A DNA stretch of 64,000 nt from an uncultured Bacteroidota bacterium (GCA_913055635.1 CAJXLK010000017.1:1-64000); one strand, 5' to 3'; numbered from the stretch's first letter, positions 26,161 through 34,872 are shown. Translations and numbers: made by a program. Notes: generated by a model not told the origin, from the sequence alone.

Positions 26161-27964
26161 ATATTTCGGCTACCTGAAAACCGTCATATCTTCAAAAATT
26201 CTGGGCGCTGTACTTTTCGCCTTTGTCTTGTTTTTTGCCGGTTGCCAGGAGGACACCGGCGATAAGCCTGATATCACCCACCAGGAGTTAAAGGACCATG
26301 TTGATTATCTGGCTTCAGATGCCCGGGGTGGCCGTTATCCGGGGAGTGAAGGCGGCCGGGCAGCGGGCGATTACATCAGGCAGGAATTCAAACGGGCCGG
26401 ATTAAAATTGCTGGGAGAGGATGGTTTTCAGCGGTTTCAGGTTCAAACCGGTAAGAAGACCGGTTCAGGCAACTGGCTTCGCATCGATGGGGATACGGCC
26501 AAACTGGGGAAGGATTTCAATCCCATGCCTTTTTCGGGCAACGGGCAGCTCAGCGACAGTGTGGTTTTTGCGGGTTATGGGGTAAAAAACGATTCGAGGC
26601 GGTTCAGTTGGAATTCCTACCGCGGTTTGAATCCGCGTGGGCGATGGGTGATGGTACTGCGTGGGGCTCCACAAAAGGAGAGGCTAAAGAAGTTTTTCAT
26701 GGGCCAGGGGGATGAGCGCAAGAAGGCGCTTCAGGCCAGGGATCTGGGTGCCTCGGGCATCCTGTTTGTTTCGGGAGAAGGCGCTGGCGACGAGCTGGTG
26801 AAGGTAAACCAGCAGCAGGGCAGCATTGGGATACCGGCGATGCACATCAGCAGGGAGATGGCCAACAAGATCCTGGCCACCACCACGGTCAGCGAGCTTG
26901 AAAAAAGGATCAGCCGCCAGCAAAAGCCTCAGCCTTTCCGCCCTCCGGTTGGGGTGGATGGTGCCTGCGATCTGATCACCGTGGAAGCCACCGCGCGCAA
27001 TGTCATTGGGCAATTGCGATCCGGATCACCGGGGGCCAAGGACCGCTACATCCTGATTGGCGGTCATTACGATCATCTGGGGATGGGAGGTGAAAACACC
27101 GGCTCGCGGCGGCCCGATACGATGGCCGTGCACAACGGGGCCGACGACAATGCCTCTGGTGTAGCTGCCCTGATGGAGATCGCCGAAAAACTGGCCCCGC
27201 GCCAGGACAGCCTTCAGCGCCATTTCCTTTTTGTGGCTTTTGATGCCGAAGAGATGGGCCTGATCGGCTCGCGTCATTTTACCCGCCATGCACCCGTTCC
27301 ACTCGATTCGATCGAGGCAATGATCAACCTCGATATGATCGGACGCCTGCGCCATGACAACAGCCTGCAAATAGGAGGAACGGGAACCTCCCCGATTGGA
27401 GAAGAGCTGCTTCATCAGCTCAACCAGGACAGCACGTTCAATTTGGGAATGACCCCGCAGGGATACGGGCCCTCAGACCACGCCGCCTTCTACAGCAGCA
27501 ACATCCCTGTGTTTTTCATCTCAACCGGGCCCCACCTCGATTACCATACCCCTGCAGATGACCCCGACCAACTCAATTATCCCGGCCTGAAAAAGGTCGC
27601 TGACTTCGTCTTCCGCCTGACCAATCAAATCGCCAGCCGCCATCAAAGACTGGCCTTCCGCGAGGCAGGTCCCAAACAACAAACTTCCGCCCGCCATGGC
27701 GAAGAGTTGAAAGCCACCCTCGGCATCATGCCCGACTTTGCCGGGGTGGTCGAAAAAGGCCTCCGTGCCGACCTGGTCATTGAAGGCAAACCCGCCGACC
27801 GGGCCGGCATGAAAAAAGGCGATGTCATCACCGCCATCAACGGCAAAAAAATAAGCGATATATACGACTACATGGACCGCATGTCGGAATACAAACCCGG
27901 TCAAACCATTACCGTTGAGGTGCGGCGCGGCCAGCAGCAAAAAGTGCTGATGGTCCAACTGTAA
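25940..27964 (+). CDS. M28 metallopeptidase lipoprotein with C-terminal PDZ domain
   Basis: Up to 674 aa as an open frame. A membrane segment ending in the lipobox LFFAGC is found only at about residues 83-104, so the first 80 residues (which look like translated repeat DNA) are probably not all coding. In-frame starts nearer the lipobox are the ATG at 26015 and a TTG near 26105. The mature part has a PA-like insertion (about 190-330), then the zinc peptidase core: GGHYDHLGMG, NGADDNASGVAALME, FDAEEMGLIGSRHF, INLDMIGRL and SDHAAFY. A PDZ domain at about 585-674 (LGIMPDFAG, then GKPADRAGMKKGDVITAING) ends the protein. It is probably an exo-aminopeptidase of the periplasm or outer membrane, and the PDZ may bind substrate C-termini. 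Confidence 0.85.
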   Translation: MQTSGPAKTLNALIKTFNHLKAFRCMQTSTPLKTSSHLQGFSPVETAGSLHAFRHLKTAGSRAFSPAKKDRSQQYFGYLKTVISSKILGAVLFAFVLFFAGCQEDTGDKPDITHQELKDHVDYLASDARGGRYPGSEGGRAAGDYIRQEFKRAGLKLLGEDGFQRFQVQTGKKTGSGNWLRIDGDTAKLGKDFNPMPFSGNGQLSDSVVFAGYGVKNDSRRFSWNSYRGLNPRGRWVMVLRGAPQKERLKKFFMGQGDERKKALQARDLGASGILFVSGEGAGDELVKVNQQQGSIGIPAMHISREMANKILATTTVSELEKRISRQQKPQPFRPPVGVDGACDLITVEATARNVIGQLRSGSPGAKDRYILIGGHYDHLGMGGENTGSRRPDTMAVHNGADDNASGVAALMEIAEKLAPRQDSLQRHFLFVAFDAEEMGLIGSRHFTRHAPVPLDSIEAMINLDMIGRLRHDNSLQIGGTGTSPIGEELLHQLNQDSTFNLGMTPQGYGPSDHAAFYSSNIPVFFISTGPHLDYHTPADDPDQLNYPGLKKVADFVFRLTNQIASRHQRLAFREAGPKQQTSARHGEELKATLGIMPDFAGVVEKGLRADLVIEGKPADRAGMKKGDVITAINGKKISDIYDYMDRMSEYKPGQTITVEVRRGQQQKVLMVQL

Positions 27965-27972
27965 ATTTCTCC

Positions 27973-28085
27973 ACCCCCGCTTAGCGGGGGTAGTTGAGAC
28001 CCCGCTTAGCGGGGGTAGAAAAAAATCGACCCCGCTAAGCGGGGTATGAAAAAATCGACCCCGCTTAGCGGGGTAAAGCGGGGTA
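27973..28085. repeat. array of CCCCGCTWAGCGGGG palindromes
   Basis: Four palindromes of the form ACCCCGCTTAGCGGGGT/ACCCCGCTAAGCGGGGT occur at about 27973, 27999, 28029 and 28058, with short A-rich spacers (AAAAAATCG) between the later copies and a trailing AAAGCGGGGTAAAA. The array starts 9 nt after the M28 stop and ends 13 nt before the next ATG. It is the same palindrome as at 10994-11158 but with different spacing. Confidence 0.9.
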
Positions 28086-28098
28086 AAAAAAAACTTCT

Positions 28099-28929
28099 AT
28101 GAAAAAACAAACGTGGCTTTGGATACTGGCCGCAGTGATCACACTGGCGGCTGCCATTTACCAGCGGACTACCGGACCGACCTATTCGAAAAAAGTTGAC
28201 TTTCAACTCAGGGGCCAGACCATTACCGCCGAGCTGCCCCGAAGCAGTACCTCAAGCGACAGCTGCCGCGTGGAACTGAATATTCCCGCGCACATACCGG
28301 CCGAGATTTACTACAAACGCTATCCAACCGATGATCCCTGGAGCAAGCAACAATTCCGCAAAAACCAGGATGGCCAGGTGGCGGCCCTGCCTCCACAACC
28401 CCCGGCCGGTAAGATCAAGTATTACATCCGCATCCGGTCCAATCCCAGACAAATCTTCCTGGCCCGCCATAAACCCATCATACTTCGCTACAAAGGTGAA
28501 GTGGCAACGGCCATCCTCATCCCGCACGTGCTGCTGATGTTTTCTGCGATGCTCTTCTCAACGGTCGCCGGCCTGTTTGCCCTGACCAAACGACCCAACT
28601 ACCGCCTCTATGGGATCATTACCCTGGCTTTGCTTGTTGTAGGCGGGGGCATTTTTGGCCCCCTCATGCAATACCAGGCTTTTGGGGATGCCTGGACCGG
28701 TATCCCTTTCGGATGGGACCTGACCGACAACAAAACGTTGGTGGCCTTTTTGGGCTGGCTTACCGCGGTAGTCTCCAACCGCAAAAAATACCGCCCGCGC
28801 GATTATATCATCGCTGCGGTCCTGCTGCTGGCCGTATACTCCATTCCCCACAGCCTCATGGGTTCGGAGTACGACTACAGCCAGGGCGAGGTGACTACAG
28901 GAATGATCAGGGCTTTCGTCCCGTTTTAA
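28099..28929 (+). CDS. integral membrane protein of unknown function
   Basis: 276 aa. One N-terminal helix (5-22) leads into a soluble beta-type domain of about 110 residues (FQLRGQTITAELPRSSTSSD, YYIRIRSNPRQIFLA) that would face the periplasm. This is followed by four or five membrane helices (about 140-255; HVLLMFSAMLFSTVAGLFAL, ALLVVGGGIFGPL and IIAAVLLLAVYSIPHSLMGS). I do not recognise a family. It follows the M28 gene on the same strand across the palindrome array, so co-transcription depends on whether that array terminates transcription. Confidence 0.72.
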   Translation: MKKQTWLWILAAVITLAAAIYQRTTGPTYSKKVDFQLRGQTITAELPRSSTSSDSCRVELNIPAHIPAEIYYKRYPTDDPWSKQQFRKNQDGQVAALPPQPPAGKIKYYIRIRSNPRQIFLARHKPIILRYKGEVATAILIPHVLLMFSAMLFSTVAGLFALTKRPNYRLYGIITLALLVVGGGIFGPLMQYQAFGDAWTGIPFGWDLTDNKTLVAFLGWLTAVVSNRKKYRPRDYIIAAVLLLAVYSIPHSLMGSEYDYSQGEVTTGMIRAFVPF

Positions 28930-29349
28930 AAGACAATGAACCGCTCCCGCTTATGAATCGCCCGGAGGGTATGTTCCATTCGAAAAGTGTCCAATGGCTC
29001 CTTAAGACATTTGCAATCGAAAAGGGGGCATCGTCTGCTTAAAACGAATTCACCCGAGGGCAAGCCAGCCTTTTCTCTAAACGAGCCGAATCGGGGGGCC
29101 ACACAGCGCCCTAAACCGGGCAATTGAAAAATGCCCGGAGCCCGTTTCACCTAAAGGAAAGAAAGCTCACCCAGCCCTCCTACTGGATGAATCAAAAACC
29201 CTGGTGGACCATACCTTTGATGCCCCAGCCGACAAACTGACCTGTTCAGAAACCCTGTAGGGCAGCACCTTTGGTGACCCGGCAAACAAACAGACCTCAC
29301 CATAAGTGCTGTCGAATCAGACTTCCGATAACTCAACCAACAAAGGGAA
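28930..29349. other. 420-bp stretch without a supported gene
   Basis: Open frames here lack start context and sensible sequence. The recognisable content is a two-copy degenerate repeat of about 54 bp at 29196-29303 (both copies start AAACCCTG and contain ACCTTTGRTG and GRCAAAC). A pair of G/C-rich words around CCCGGAG is also present. It lies between two convergent genes. Confidence 0.5.
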
Positions 29350-29547
29350 CTAATCAGAAGTGCTGTCGGATTCCATCTCTTCAGCCTTGTCGATCATCTG
29401 TTGGGTCTTTTCCTCGTTGCTCTTTTCCATCTCTTCCACTTCCTCTTCCTCCTGCCGGGGTTCCTCCCGGGAAGGGCCTCCACAGGCGTAAAAGGCAAAC
29501 AGGCCCATAAAGGCCGTCAGCAGGAAAATCATACGCAGTGTTTTCAT
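29350..29547 (-). CDS. small acidic lipoprotein
   Basis: 65 aa. A lipoprotein signal (MKTLRMIFLLTAFMGLFAFY followed by ACGG, with the lipid-bearing Cys at 22) precedes a 44-residue tail made almost wholly of E, Q, S, K and D (EEPRQEEEEVEEMEKSNEEK), which is probably a single charged helix or disordered. No domain is recognisable. It is upstream-adjacent to a 21/42-bp repeat and downstream of the TonB receptor on the same strand. The signal peptide makes it credible despite its size. Confidence 0.7.
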   Translation of the reverse strand: MKTLRMIFLLTAFMGLFAFYACGGPSREEPRQEEEEVEEMEKSNEEKTQQMIDKAEEMESDSTSD

Positions 29548-29572
29548 GGCTACTCATTTTTAAGGTTGAACA

Positions 29573-29713
29573 ATCAAATTTTACGCTGAGAGTTTAATGA
29601 TCTACATTGAAAATCAAATGATTTACGCTGAGGATCTAACGATTTAACCGAATAATCAAATGATTTACTCTGAGGATCTAACGATTTAATCGAGTAATCA
29701 AATGATTCCACAG
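29573..29713 (-). repeat. 42-bp tandem repeat made of two related 21-bp halves
   Basis: Units start at 29573, 29613, 29655 and 29697 (periods 40, 42 and 42). Each 42-bp unit is two diverged 21-mers, ATCAAATGATTTACGCTGAGG and ATCTAACGATTTAACCGAATA, sharing ATCnAAnGATTTA. The array occupies the gap between the TonB receptor stop (49 bp away) and the small lipoprotein gene. Confidence 0.85.
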
Positions 29714-29761
29714 CGATTCAATGTTATTATTACAAAGGGGCTGTCTCATAAGCCCCTGTCT

Positions 29762-31891
29762 TTAATCTTTCCCCGACAGGGCGATGGTCCGCTCCAGGCC
29801 TACTTTAATCCATCGCCCCGGCAGGCGAATATTGCCGATATCGCTGTATTGGCTGTCAAACAGGTTGGTCACTTCGCCATACAATTTCCAGTTGCCCCAT
29901 TGGTAACCAACCCGGGCATCAAACAGCCAATAAGGTTTGAACGGTTGCTGGCCGGTATAAGCCTCCTGGCGGAAGTTATAATTCAGATACTTACCGGCCC
30001 GGTCGAGGTAATCGGCACTGATGCTAAAACGGAACCCCTGAAAGCCGGCCGTTAAACGGGCTTTGAACCGGGCATCGGGATAATTCAGCGAATACTTTGA
30101 ACGCCCGTCGGAAGAGAGCTTGCGTTGGTTCATTGTGGTATAATGAAGGGAGAAGCGCCGTATGAATGAAGCCTCTTCCCATATGCCGTTTATTCGGGCA
30201 TTCAGGGACACTTCCAATCCCTGGTTGATCAGCCGGGTGATGTTGCGAGCTTTCCATCTGACCTGCCCCCCCTGATCATCCCGGCGGCTCCAGGCAATCA
30301 GCTGGCGGCCGTCATGGTGAAAAAAGGAAAGATGGCCCCGCAAAAAAGGGGCATTGAATTTCAATCCGCCTTCCCAGGCAAGGACTTTTTCCGGTTTCAG
30401 ATCAGGATTGCCCACGTTGGAGGGGCCCTGGTAAAACAGATCGGTAAAGGTGGGCATCCGCAACGACCGGTTGAAAGAGGCATAGGAGGTTAAACCGGAG
30501 GTCATCTGGTAGCTCAAATCGATGCCGGGATAATACCTCCATCCGGGATCATGCTCATTGCTTCGGCTAACAAGCAATCCGGCTGAGAGGGAAAAACGCT
30601 TCAGATAAATGTTGTGTTCCAGGTAGAAGTTGATCAGGCTTCGGTGGTATTTTTTGTCATAATAACCTCGCCCCCCTCCTTTTGCCGAAAGGGTATCATT
30701 CATGGGGCGCCCAAGTACGTTGCTCCAGATTTGTTCGGAGCGCATGTCAAACCCCAATGAAGTTTTTCCCAGGGAAGAAGTATAAGAGCTGGTGGTTTTA
30801 ACCCCAACCACATCGGTCAGGTGATAATTGTGTCCGGAATAATAATTTCCCGGCTGATAGACCCCCTCCACATACTTGGCCGTATCCCGGCGGTCTTTGA
30901 CCCAATAACCATCCTGGGGTTGATACCAGTTTTCGCCTTCGCGAAACAATTCAAACCGGTTCTGGTGGCGCCGCCAGTAGATGGAGGGATGCATCTCCAG
31001 GGTACCTTCTATATCCATCCCGAGGCTGACCAGTGAAACCTCTGCGTGCTCATACTGATGGGGATATTCAGGGGTATAGAAACCCTGGGCGCCATAGCCT
31101 TTACTCTTATGGCCTACCTGCATTTGAAGCCGATCATCACCCATCCTGAGCATCCCCTGATAATATAGGCTGTAAGTGTCAAAATCGGTATTGGTTCGGT
31201 AACCCCGGGAAGCAGATTTGGAAAACGAGAACCGGTTTTTCAGTGAACCGGTTTGAAAAGAGGTAAGAGCAGTAGCCTGGTATAAACCGTGGCTGCCTCC
31301 GGTGAGTTCAATGCTCAGGTGGTTTGAATCGGCCGGGGCGGTAATGATGTTGATGGCCCCACCAAAGGCATTGGGTCCGAAAACACGGGAACCGGGACCT
31401 TTCAACACTTCGATCTCTTTGACATCGGAAAGGTTAACCGGCAGATTCATTGCAAAATGGCCGGTCTGGGGATCGGTGATGTCGATCCCGTTCAACAGGA
31501 TCATATTCTGGTCGAAAGAGCTGCCCCGGATGCTGACATCAGCCTGCATGCCCATCGGTCCCCGCTGACGAACATCCACCCCGCTGATCTGATCCAATAC
31601 ACCATGAATGCTCGATTGTGGCATCTGGTTAATCATCTCCTTATCGGTTACCGAGACGATCCGCGAAAGCCTGGAATAAACCACCGGCGTGCGTTGGGCA
31701 CTGACCACCACCTGGTCGATCTCCCTTTTGTTGCCTACAGTCAAAGTATCCTGCTGGGCCCTGGCCGAAAAAGAAAACAACATAAGAAAACCAAACAGCA
31801 TGACCAAATAAGGCCGAAGCATTGATGATTTGGACGATTCATTCCCGGTATCATGATAAGATGGATAACATTTAGCCGCTCTCATTAACAT
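29762..31891 (-). CDS. TonB-dependent outer-membrane receptor
   Basis: 709 aa. A signal segment (MLFGFLMLFSFSARAQ) is followed by a plug domain at about 55-170 (EIDQVVVSAQRTPVVYSRLS, then VLKGPGSRVFGPNAFGGAIN) and a 22-strand-type barrel to the end (final Phe replaced by TIALSGKD). It lacks the N-terminal carboxypeptidase-like domain of SusC proteins and has the layout of BtuB/iron-chelate receptors. No SusD partner or cobalamin riboswitch is next to it, so the ligand is unknown. The start at 31891 has a strong Shine-Dalgarno (AAAGGAG, 6 nt spacing). An alternative ATG at 31822 sits directly before the hydrophobic segment and would give a more standard signal peptide. Confidence 0.9.
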   Translation of the reverse strand: MLMRAAKCYPSYHDTGNESSKSSMLRPYLVMLFGFLMLFSFSARAQQDTLTVGNKREIDQVVVSAQRTPVVYSRLSRIVSVTDKEMINQMPQSSIHGVLDQISGVDVRQRGPMGMQADVSIRGSSFDQNMILLNGIDITDPQTGHFAMNLPVNLSDVKEIEVLKGPGSRVFGPNAFGGAINIITAPADSNHLSIELTGGSHGLYQATALTSFQTGSLKNRFSFSKSASRGYRTNTDFDTYSLYYQGMLRMGDDRLQMQVGHKSKGYGAQGFYTPEYPHQYEHAEVSLVSLGMDIEGTLEMHPSIYWRRHQNRFELFREGENWYQPQDGYWVKDRRDTAKYVEGVYQPGNYYSGHNYHLTDVVGVKTTSSYTSSLGKTSLGFDMRSEQIWSNVLGRPMNDTLSAKGGGRGYYDKKYHRSLINFYLEHNIYLKRFSLSAGLLVSRSNEHDPGWRYYPGIDLSYQMTSGLTSYASFNRSLRMPTFTDLFYQGPSNVGNPDLKPEKVLAWEGGLKFNAPFLRGHLSFFHHDGRQLIAWSRRDDQGGQVRWKARNITRLINQGLEVSLNARINGIWEEASFIRRFSLHYTTMNQRKLSSDGRSKYSLNYPDARFKARLTAGFQGFRFSISADYLDRAGKYLNYNFRQEAYTGQQPFKPYWLFDARVGYQWGNWKLYGEVTNLFDSQYSDIGNIRLPGRWIKVGLERTIALSGKD

Positions 31892-31933
31892 GTGTTGCTC
31901 CTTTTATAAAAATCACGGTTATACAAAGGCCCG

Positions 31934-31966
31934 CAAAATTATGCAATTCAAAAGACGATAAACAAA
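31934..31966 (-). promoter_or_regulatory. Bacteroidota-type promoter of the TonB receptor gene
   Basis: On the minus strand, TTTG (31966-31963), a 21-nt spacer and TAATTTTG (31941-31934, exact TAnnTTTG). The leader to the ATG at 31891 is about 35 nt and ends in AAAGGAG. Confidence 0.65.
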
Positions 31967-32069
31967 GAAGGTTGATGCAGCTGTTATGTTTTACAATCGT
32001 CTTTGGCAATAAAAAGCGATTGACATACCCGTCTAAAGCACTTAAGAAAAGCCTTTATCAAGATGAAAG

Positions 32070-32099
32070 TTGCTCAACGGACAGAAAAAGTTAACTTTA
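32070..32099 (+). promoter_or_regulatory. promoter of the ECF sigma operon
   Basis: TTG at 32070-32072, a 19-nt spacer and TAACTTTA at 32092-32099 (one mismatch from TAnnTTTG). It lies inside the longer open frame that begins at 32063 and therefore argues for the ATG at 32132 as the start. Confidence 0.5.
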
Positions 32100-32131
32100 T
32101 AGGCAGCAAAACCAATTTTGAATCGTCTTTT

Positions 32132-32740
32132 ATGCAAAAGGAAAAGCACCAGGCACTGTATCAAAATATTCACCAGGATATTATTGACCGGTGCAAAAAA
32201 GGCGAGCAGAAGGCCCAGTTTCAGCTTTACAAGCTGTACTATAAAGCCATGTACAACACGAGCTACCGCATCGTCAACGATCGGATGGAAGCTGAAGACA
32301 TCATGCAGGAGGCCTTTCTGAAAGCTTTTGACAAAATCGAGACCTACAGCGGGCGGGTCAGTTTTGGAGCCTGGCTCAAGCGAATCGTGATCAACCACTC
32401 ACTGGATGAGCTAAAAAAAAAGAAGCTGGATTTTGAGTCGGTCGATTCCTATGACCGCCCGGGCGAAGTAAGAGGAGAAGAGCCGGAGGAAGAAGAAAAG
32501 GAAGGCCAGGATGATGAGAACCAGATCACGGCACAAATCGGCCAGATCAGGGAAACCATCAATGAGCTCCCGGAGGGCTACCGCATCGTCCTGTCGCTGT
32601 ATTTGCTGGAAGGCTATGATCATGAGGAAATCGCAGAGATCCTGAACCTTTCCAGCTCCACGTCCCGGTCGCAATACACCCGGGCCAAACAAAAACTGAA
32701 AGCAGAACTGGCAAAAAAAAACCACACGCAAAATGGATAA
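32132..32740 (+). CDS. ECF-type RNA polymerase sigma factor
   Basis: 202 aa. Region 2 spans about 15-80 (DIIDRCKKGEQKAQFQLYKL, EDIMQEAFLKAFDKI), an acidic linker follows (EEPEEEEKEGQDDENQ), and region 4 covers about 140-195 (INELPEGYRIVLSLYLLEGYDHEEIAEILN, split here by me into the helix before and after YDHEEI). It recruits RNA polymerase to its own regulon. It overlaps the following gene by 8 nt (stop of one inside the start of the next), which is typical of a sigma factor with its regulator. The longer frame from 32063 is rejected because of the internal promoter. Confidence 0.9.
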   Translation: MQKEKHQALYQNIHQDIIDRCKKGEQKAQFQLYKLYYKAMYNTSYRIVNDRMEAEDIMQEAFLKAFDKIETYSGRVSFGAWLKRIVINHSLDELKKKKLDFESVDSYDRPGEVRGEEPEEEEKEGQDDENQITAQIGQIRETINELPEGYRIVLSLYLLEGYDHEEIAEILNLSSSTSRSQYTRAKQKLKAELAKKNHTQNG

Positions 32741-33329
32741 ACTGGAACATATCATTCAATCCAACCGGGAACATTTCGATGAAATGGAGCCCAATGAGGG
32801 GCATTTCGACCGGTTCCGCGAAAAGCTGAACCAGCATCATCGCAAGCGACGCAAGTTCCCGTGGGGAGTTGTTCTTAAAGCGGCTGCCGTGGCAGTACTG
32901 GTGGTGCTATCAGGACTGTGGGTTTACGAAAATATTCAACCCCAGCCCTCTTCCACAAGGCTGGCCCTGGAAAAGGTCTCGCCCGAGGTCAGGGAAGCCC
33001 ATATGTACTACACCTCCCTGATGGAGCAAAAATACGAGCGGATCCGTCAGTTCGACTTCAAAAGCCACCGGCAAAAAGAGATGCTCCTCGAAGAGCTCAA
33101 AGAGATGGATGCCATCTACGCCAACATCAAAGATGATTTACGGGCCAATCCCAACGACCCGCGCGTGGTAAGCGCCCTGATCAAGCATTACCAGATGAAA
33201 CTGGAGGTGATGAATCAGATCGTCCATCAGCTCGAACAAATCAATCAATCATCAACATCCACCATACCAAATCATTCCATCAAACCCAAAGTCAAAAAAG
33301 ATACAAGCTATGAAACGACTCAGATGTAA
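32733..33329 (+). CDS. membrane-anchored anti-sigma-like protein
   Basis: 198 aa. The N-terminal 45 residues are cytoplasmic and charged (SNREHFDEMEPNEGHFDRFR), the size and character of a small anti-sigma binding region. One membrane helix lies at about 44-66 (VVLKAAAVAVLVVLSGLWVY), then a helical periplasmic part of 130 residues (YERIRQFDFKSHRQKEMLLE). It has no zinc-binding HxxxCxxC motif. Overlaps with both neighbours make a three-gene unit. The anti-sigma role is inferred from position and topology. No enzymatic motif is visible. Confidence 0.72.
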   Translation: MDKLEHIIQSNREHFDEMEPNEGHFDRFREKLNQHHRKRRKFPWGVVLKAAAVAVLVVLSGLWVYENIQPQPSSTRLALEKVSPEVREAHMYYTSLMEQKYERIRQFDFKSHRQKEMLLEELKEMDAIYANIKDDLRANPNDPRVVSALIKHYQMKLEVMNQIVHQLEQINQSSTSTIPNHSIKPKVKKDTSYETTQM

Positions 33330-34401
33330 ACAAGCGGCCCTGATCCTGGTGCTTCTCCTGGGAAGTACCTCCCTGAAAGCCGCCTCAGATGAATATTCCA
33401 AAAACAAGCATAAGGAATATGAGGTCAATCAACAAACCGTCTTTGCCGTATCCAACAAATATGGGGATCTGAACATCACCAACTGGGATAAAGACCAGGT
33501 TTCCATTGATGTGACCGTTACGGTCGATCACCGTAAAGAAGAAAAAGCCCGGGAGCTGCTCGATGAAATCCTGATCAACTTCTCCCGTGAAGACAACAAA
33601 ATCAGCGCCGTCACCGATTTTGACAAAGGATTTAACCGTTCAGGCGGGCTGTTTGATTTTGACAGCGATACCAAAAAGTTCAGCATCGATTATACCATTA
33701 AGATGCCCAAGTACCTGAACATTGAAATTGAGAACAAGTATGGCGATGTCTTCATCAATGAAGTAACCGGAAGGGCTGATATTGCGGTCAAATATGGCAA
33801 TCTGAAGGCCAACAAAATCCTCCGCGACAACACCAAGCCCCTGAGCCATGTATACCTGGCCTACTCCAACGGGGATATTCAGGAGGTCAACTGGCTGAAG
33901 CTGACCCTCAAATATACCCCTGACCACTGCGAAATTGGCAAAAGCAAAGCCCTGATCGCCCTGACCAAATATTCGAAGCTGGAGCTGGAGGAAGGAAGTT
34001 CGCTGGTTTGTGAATCCAAATATGACAATTACCGCATCGGAACCCTTTCCAACCTGGTTTGCGAGGCCAAGTACACCGACTTTAAAATTGACCGGGTGAA
34101 CAAAAAGATTGATGTGGACTCCAAATACGGGGATTTTGACATCAACAGCGTACCCAAAGGTTTTAATCAGATCAAGGTTGAAAACTCATACGGACATGTG
34201 GACATTGCCATTGACAGGGATGCCAGTTACAATATCCAGGGCGAAGCCCAATATGCGAACATCGATATACCCAATGGCAACAACGTCAGCCGGATTGAAC
34301 GCAACACAGAAGTTAAAATCTCCGGAAGAGTCGGACCCGACAGTTCAACAACATCAGAAGTCAAGGTAGACACCAAATACGGGAATGTGAACCTGGACTA
34401 A
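33310..34401 (+). CDS. secreted beta-solenoid protein of the DUF4097 type
   Basis: 363 aa with signal peptide 1-24. The mature protein is built of about ten repeats with a KYGD/KYGN core followed by hydrophobic-x-hydrophobic: NKYGDLNITNW, NKYGDVFINEV, VKYGNLKANKI, SKYDNYRIGTL, AKYTDFKIDRV, SKYGDFDINSV, NSYGHVDIAID and TKYGNVNLD at the very end. This pattern fits the DUF4097/adhesin-head beta-helix. It is the last gene of the sigma/anti-sigma operon (20-nt overlap with the second gene). It may be a surface or periplasmic structural protein, or a sensor feeding the sigma factor. No catalytic site is visible. Confidence 0.8.
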   Translation: MKRLRCKQAALILVLLLGSTSLKAASDEYSKNKHKEYEVNQQTVFAVSNKYGDLNITNWDKDQVSIDVTVTVDHRKEEKARELLDEILINFSREDNKISAVTDFDKGFNRSGGLFDFDSDTKKFSIDYTIKMPKYLNIEIENKYGDVFINEVTGRADIAVKYGNLKANKILRDNTKPLSHVYLAYSNGDIQEVNWLKLTLKYTPDHCEIGKSKALIALTKYSKLELEEGSSLVCESKYDNYRIGTLSNLVCEAKYTDFKIDRVNKKIDVDSKYGDFDINSVPKGFNQIKVENSYGHVDIAIDRDASYNIQGEAQYANIDIPNGNNVSRIERNTEVKISGRVGPDSSTTSEVKVDTKYGNVNLD

Positions 34402-34872
34402 GTCGGGGCAAACGAAAAAAGACAGCATGAGCCGGACTACACAAGTGATTCAATGAGTTGTAACCTTCTAAATCATTGATGGTTTGCAGGCCATAAAACA
34501 AAGACAGGACTCAACGCACAATAGCAGGGTAGGAATTGAGTTGAATAAAGCGCCCTGCCAGCAGATTAAATACCAGCAATGAATAGCCAAGAAAAACCCC
34601 GGGAAGTTGGATCTTTTCCCGGGGCTTTTTTTTACAACCTTTTGACGGCTTCTTTGAAGAGCCCTGATTTGTTTTTTTTCGTTTCCCACCAACACTTCTC
34701 TCTGAATGGCTCATTTGCAAGCCATAACCACCCAATGCTCTGTCCGGCTAAAGCTAAGGCAGTGACTAAAACGTTACTTTTTGATTCTCACATCTGCTGG
34801 GCATACGAACCGGATTTGCCGGGCTGAACGGCTGAACCAAGGGCAGCATCTTTGGCCCGGCTACTGACCTTA
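34402..34872. other. 471-bp intergenic stretch with a terminator
   Basis: There is no credible gene between these convergent genes. It contains a GCAGGG...CCCTGC inverted repeat at about 34525-34559, then the strong terminator at 34594-34633. The part after 34640 shows nothing clear. A small RNA ending at the terminator is possible but unproven. Confidence 0.5.
34594..34633 (+). terminator. Rho-independent terminator after the sigma operon
   Basis: CCCCGGGAA and TTCCCGGGG form a stem (9 bp with flanking A/T pairs) around a roughly 10-nt loop, followed by CTTTTTTTT. It lies about 195 nt after the stop of the beta-solenoid gene. Confidence 0.8.

Noticed and set aside
31892-32062. Cobalamin riboswitch before the BtuB-like receptor
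   Set aside because: No B12-box-like sequence or long leader is present. The promoter lies only about 35 nt from the start codon.
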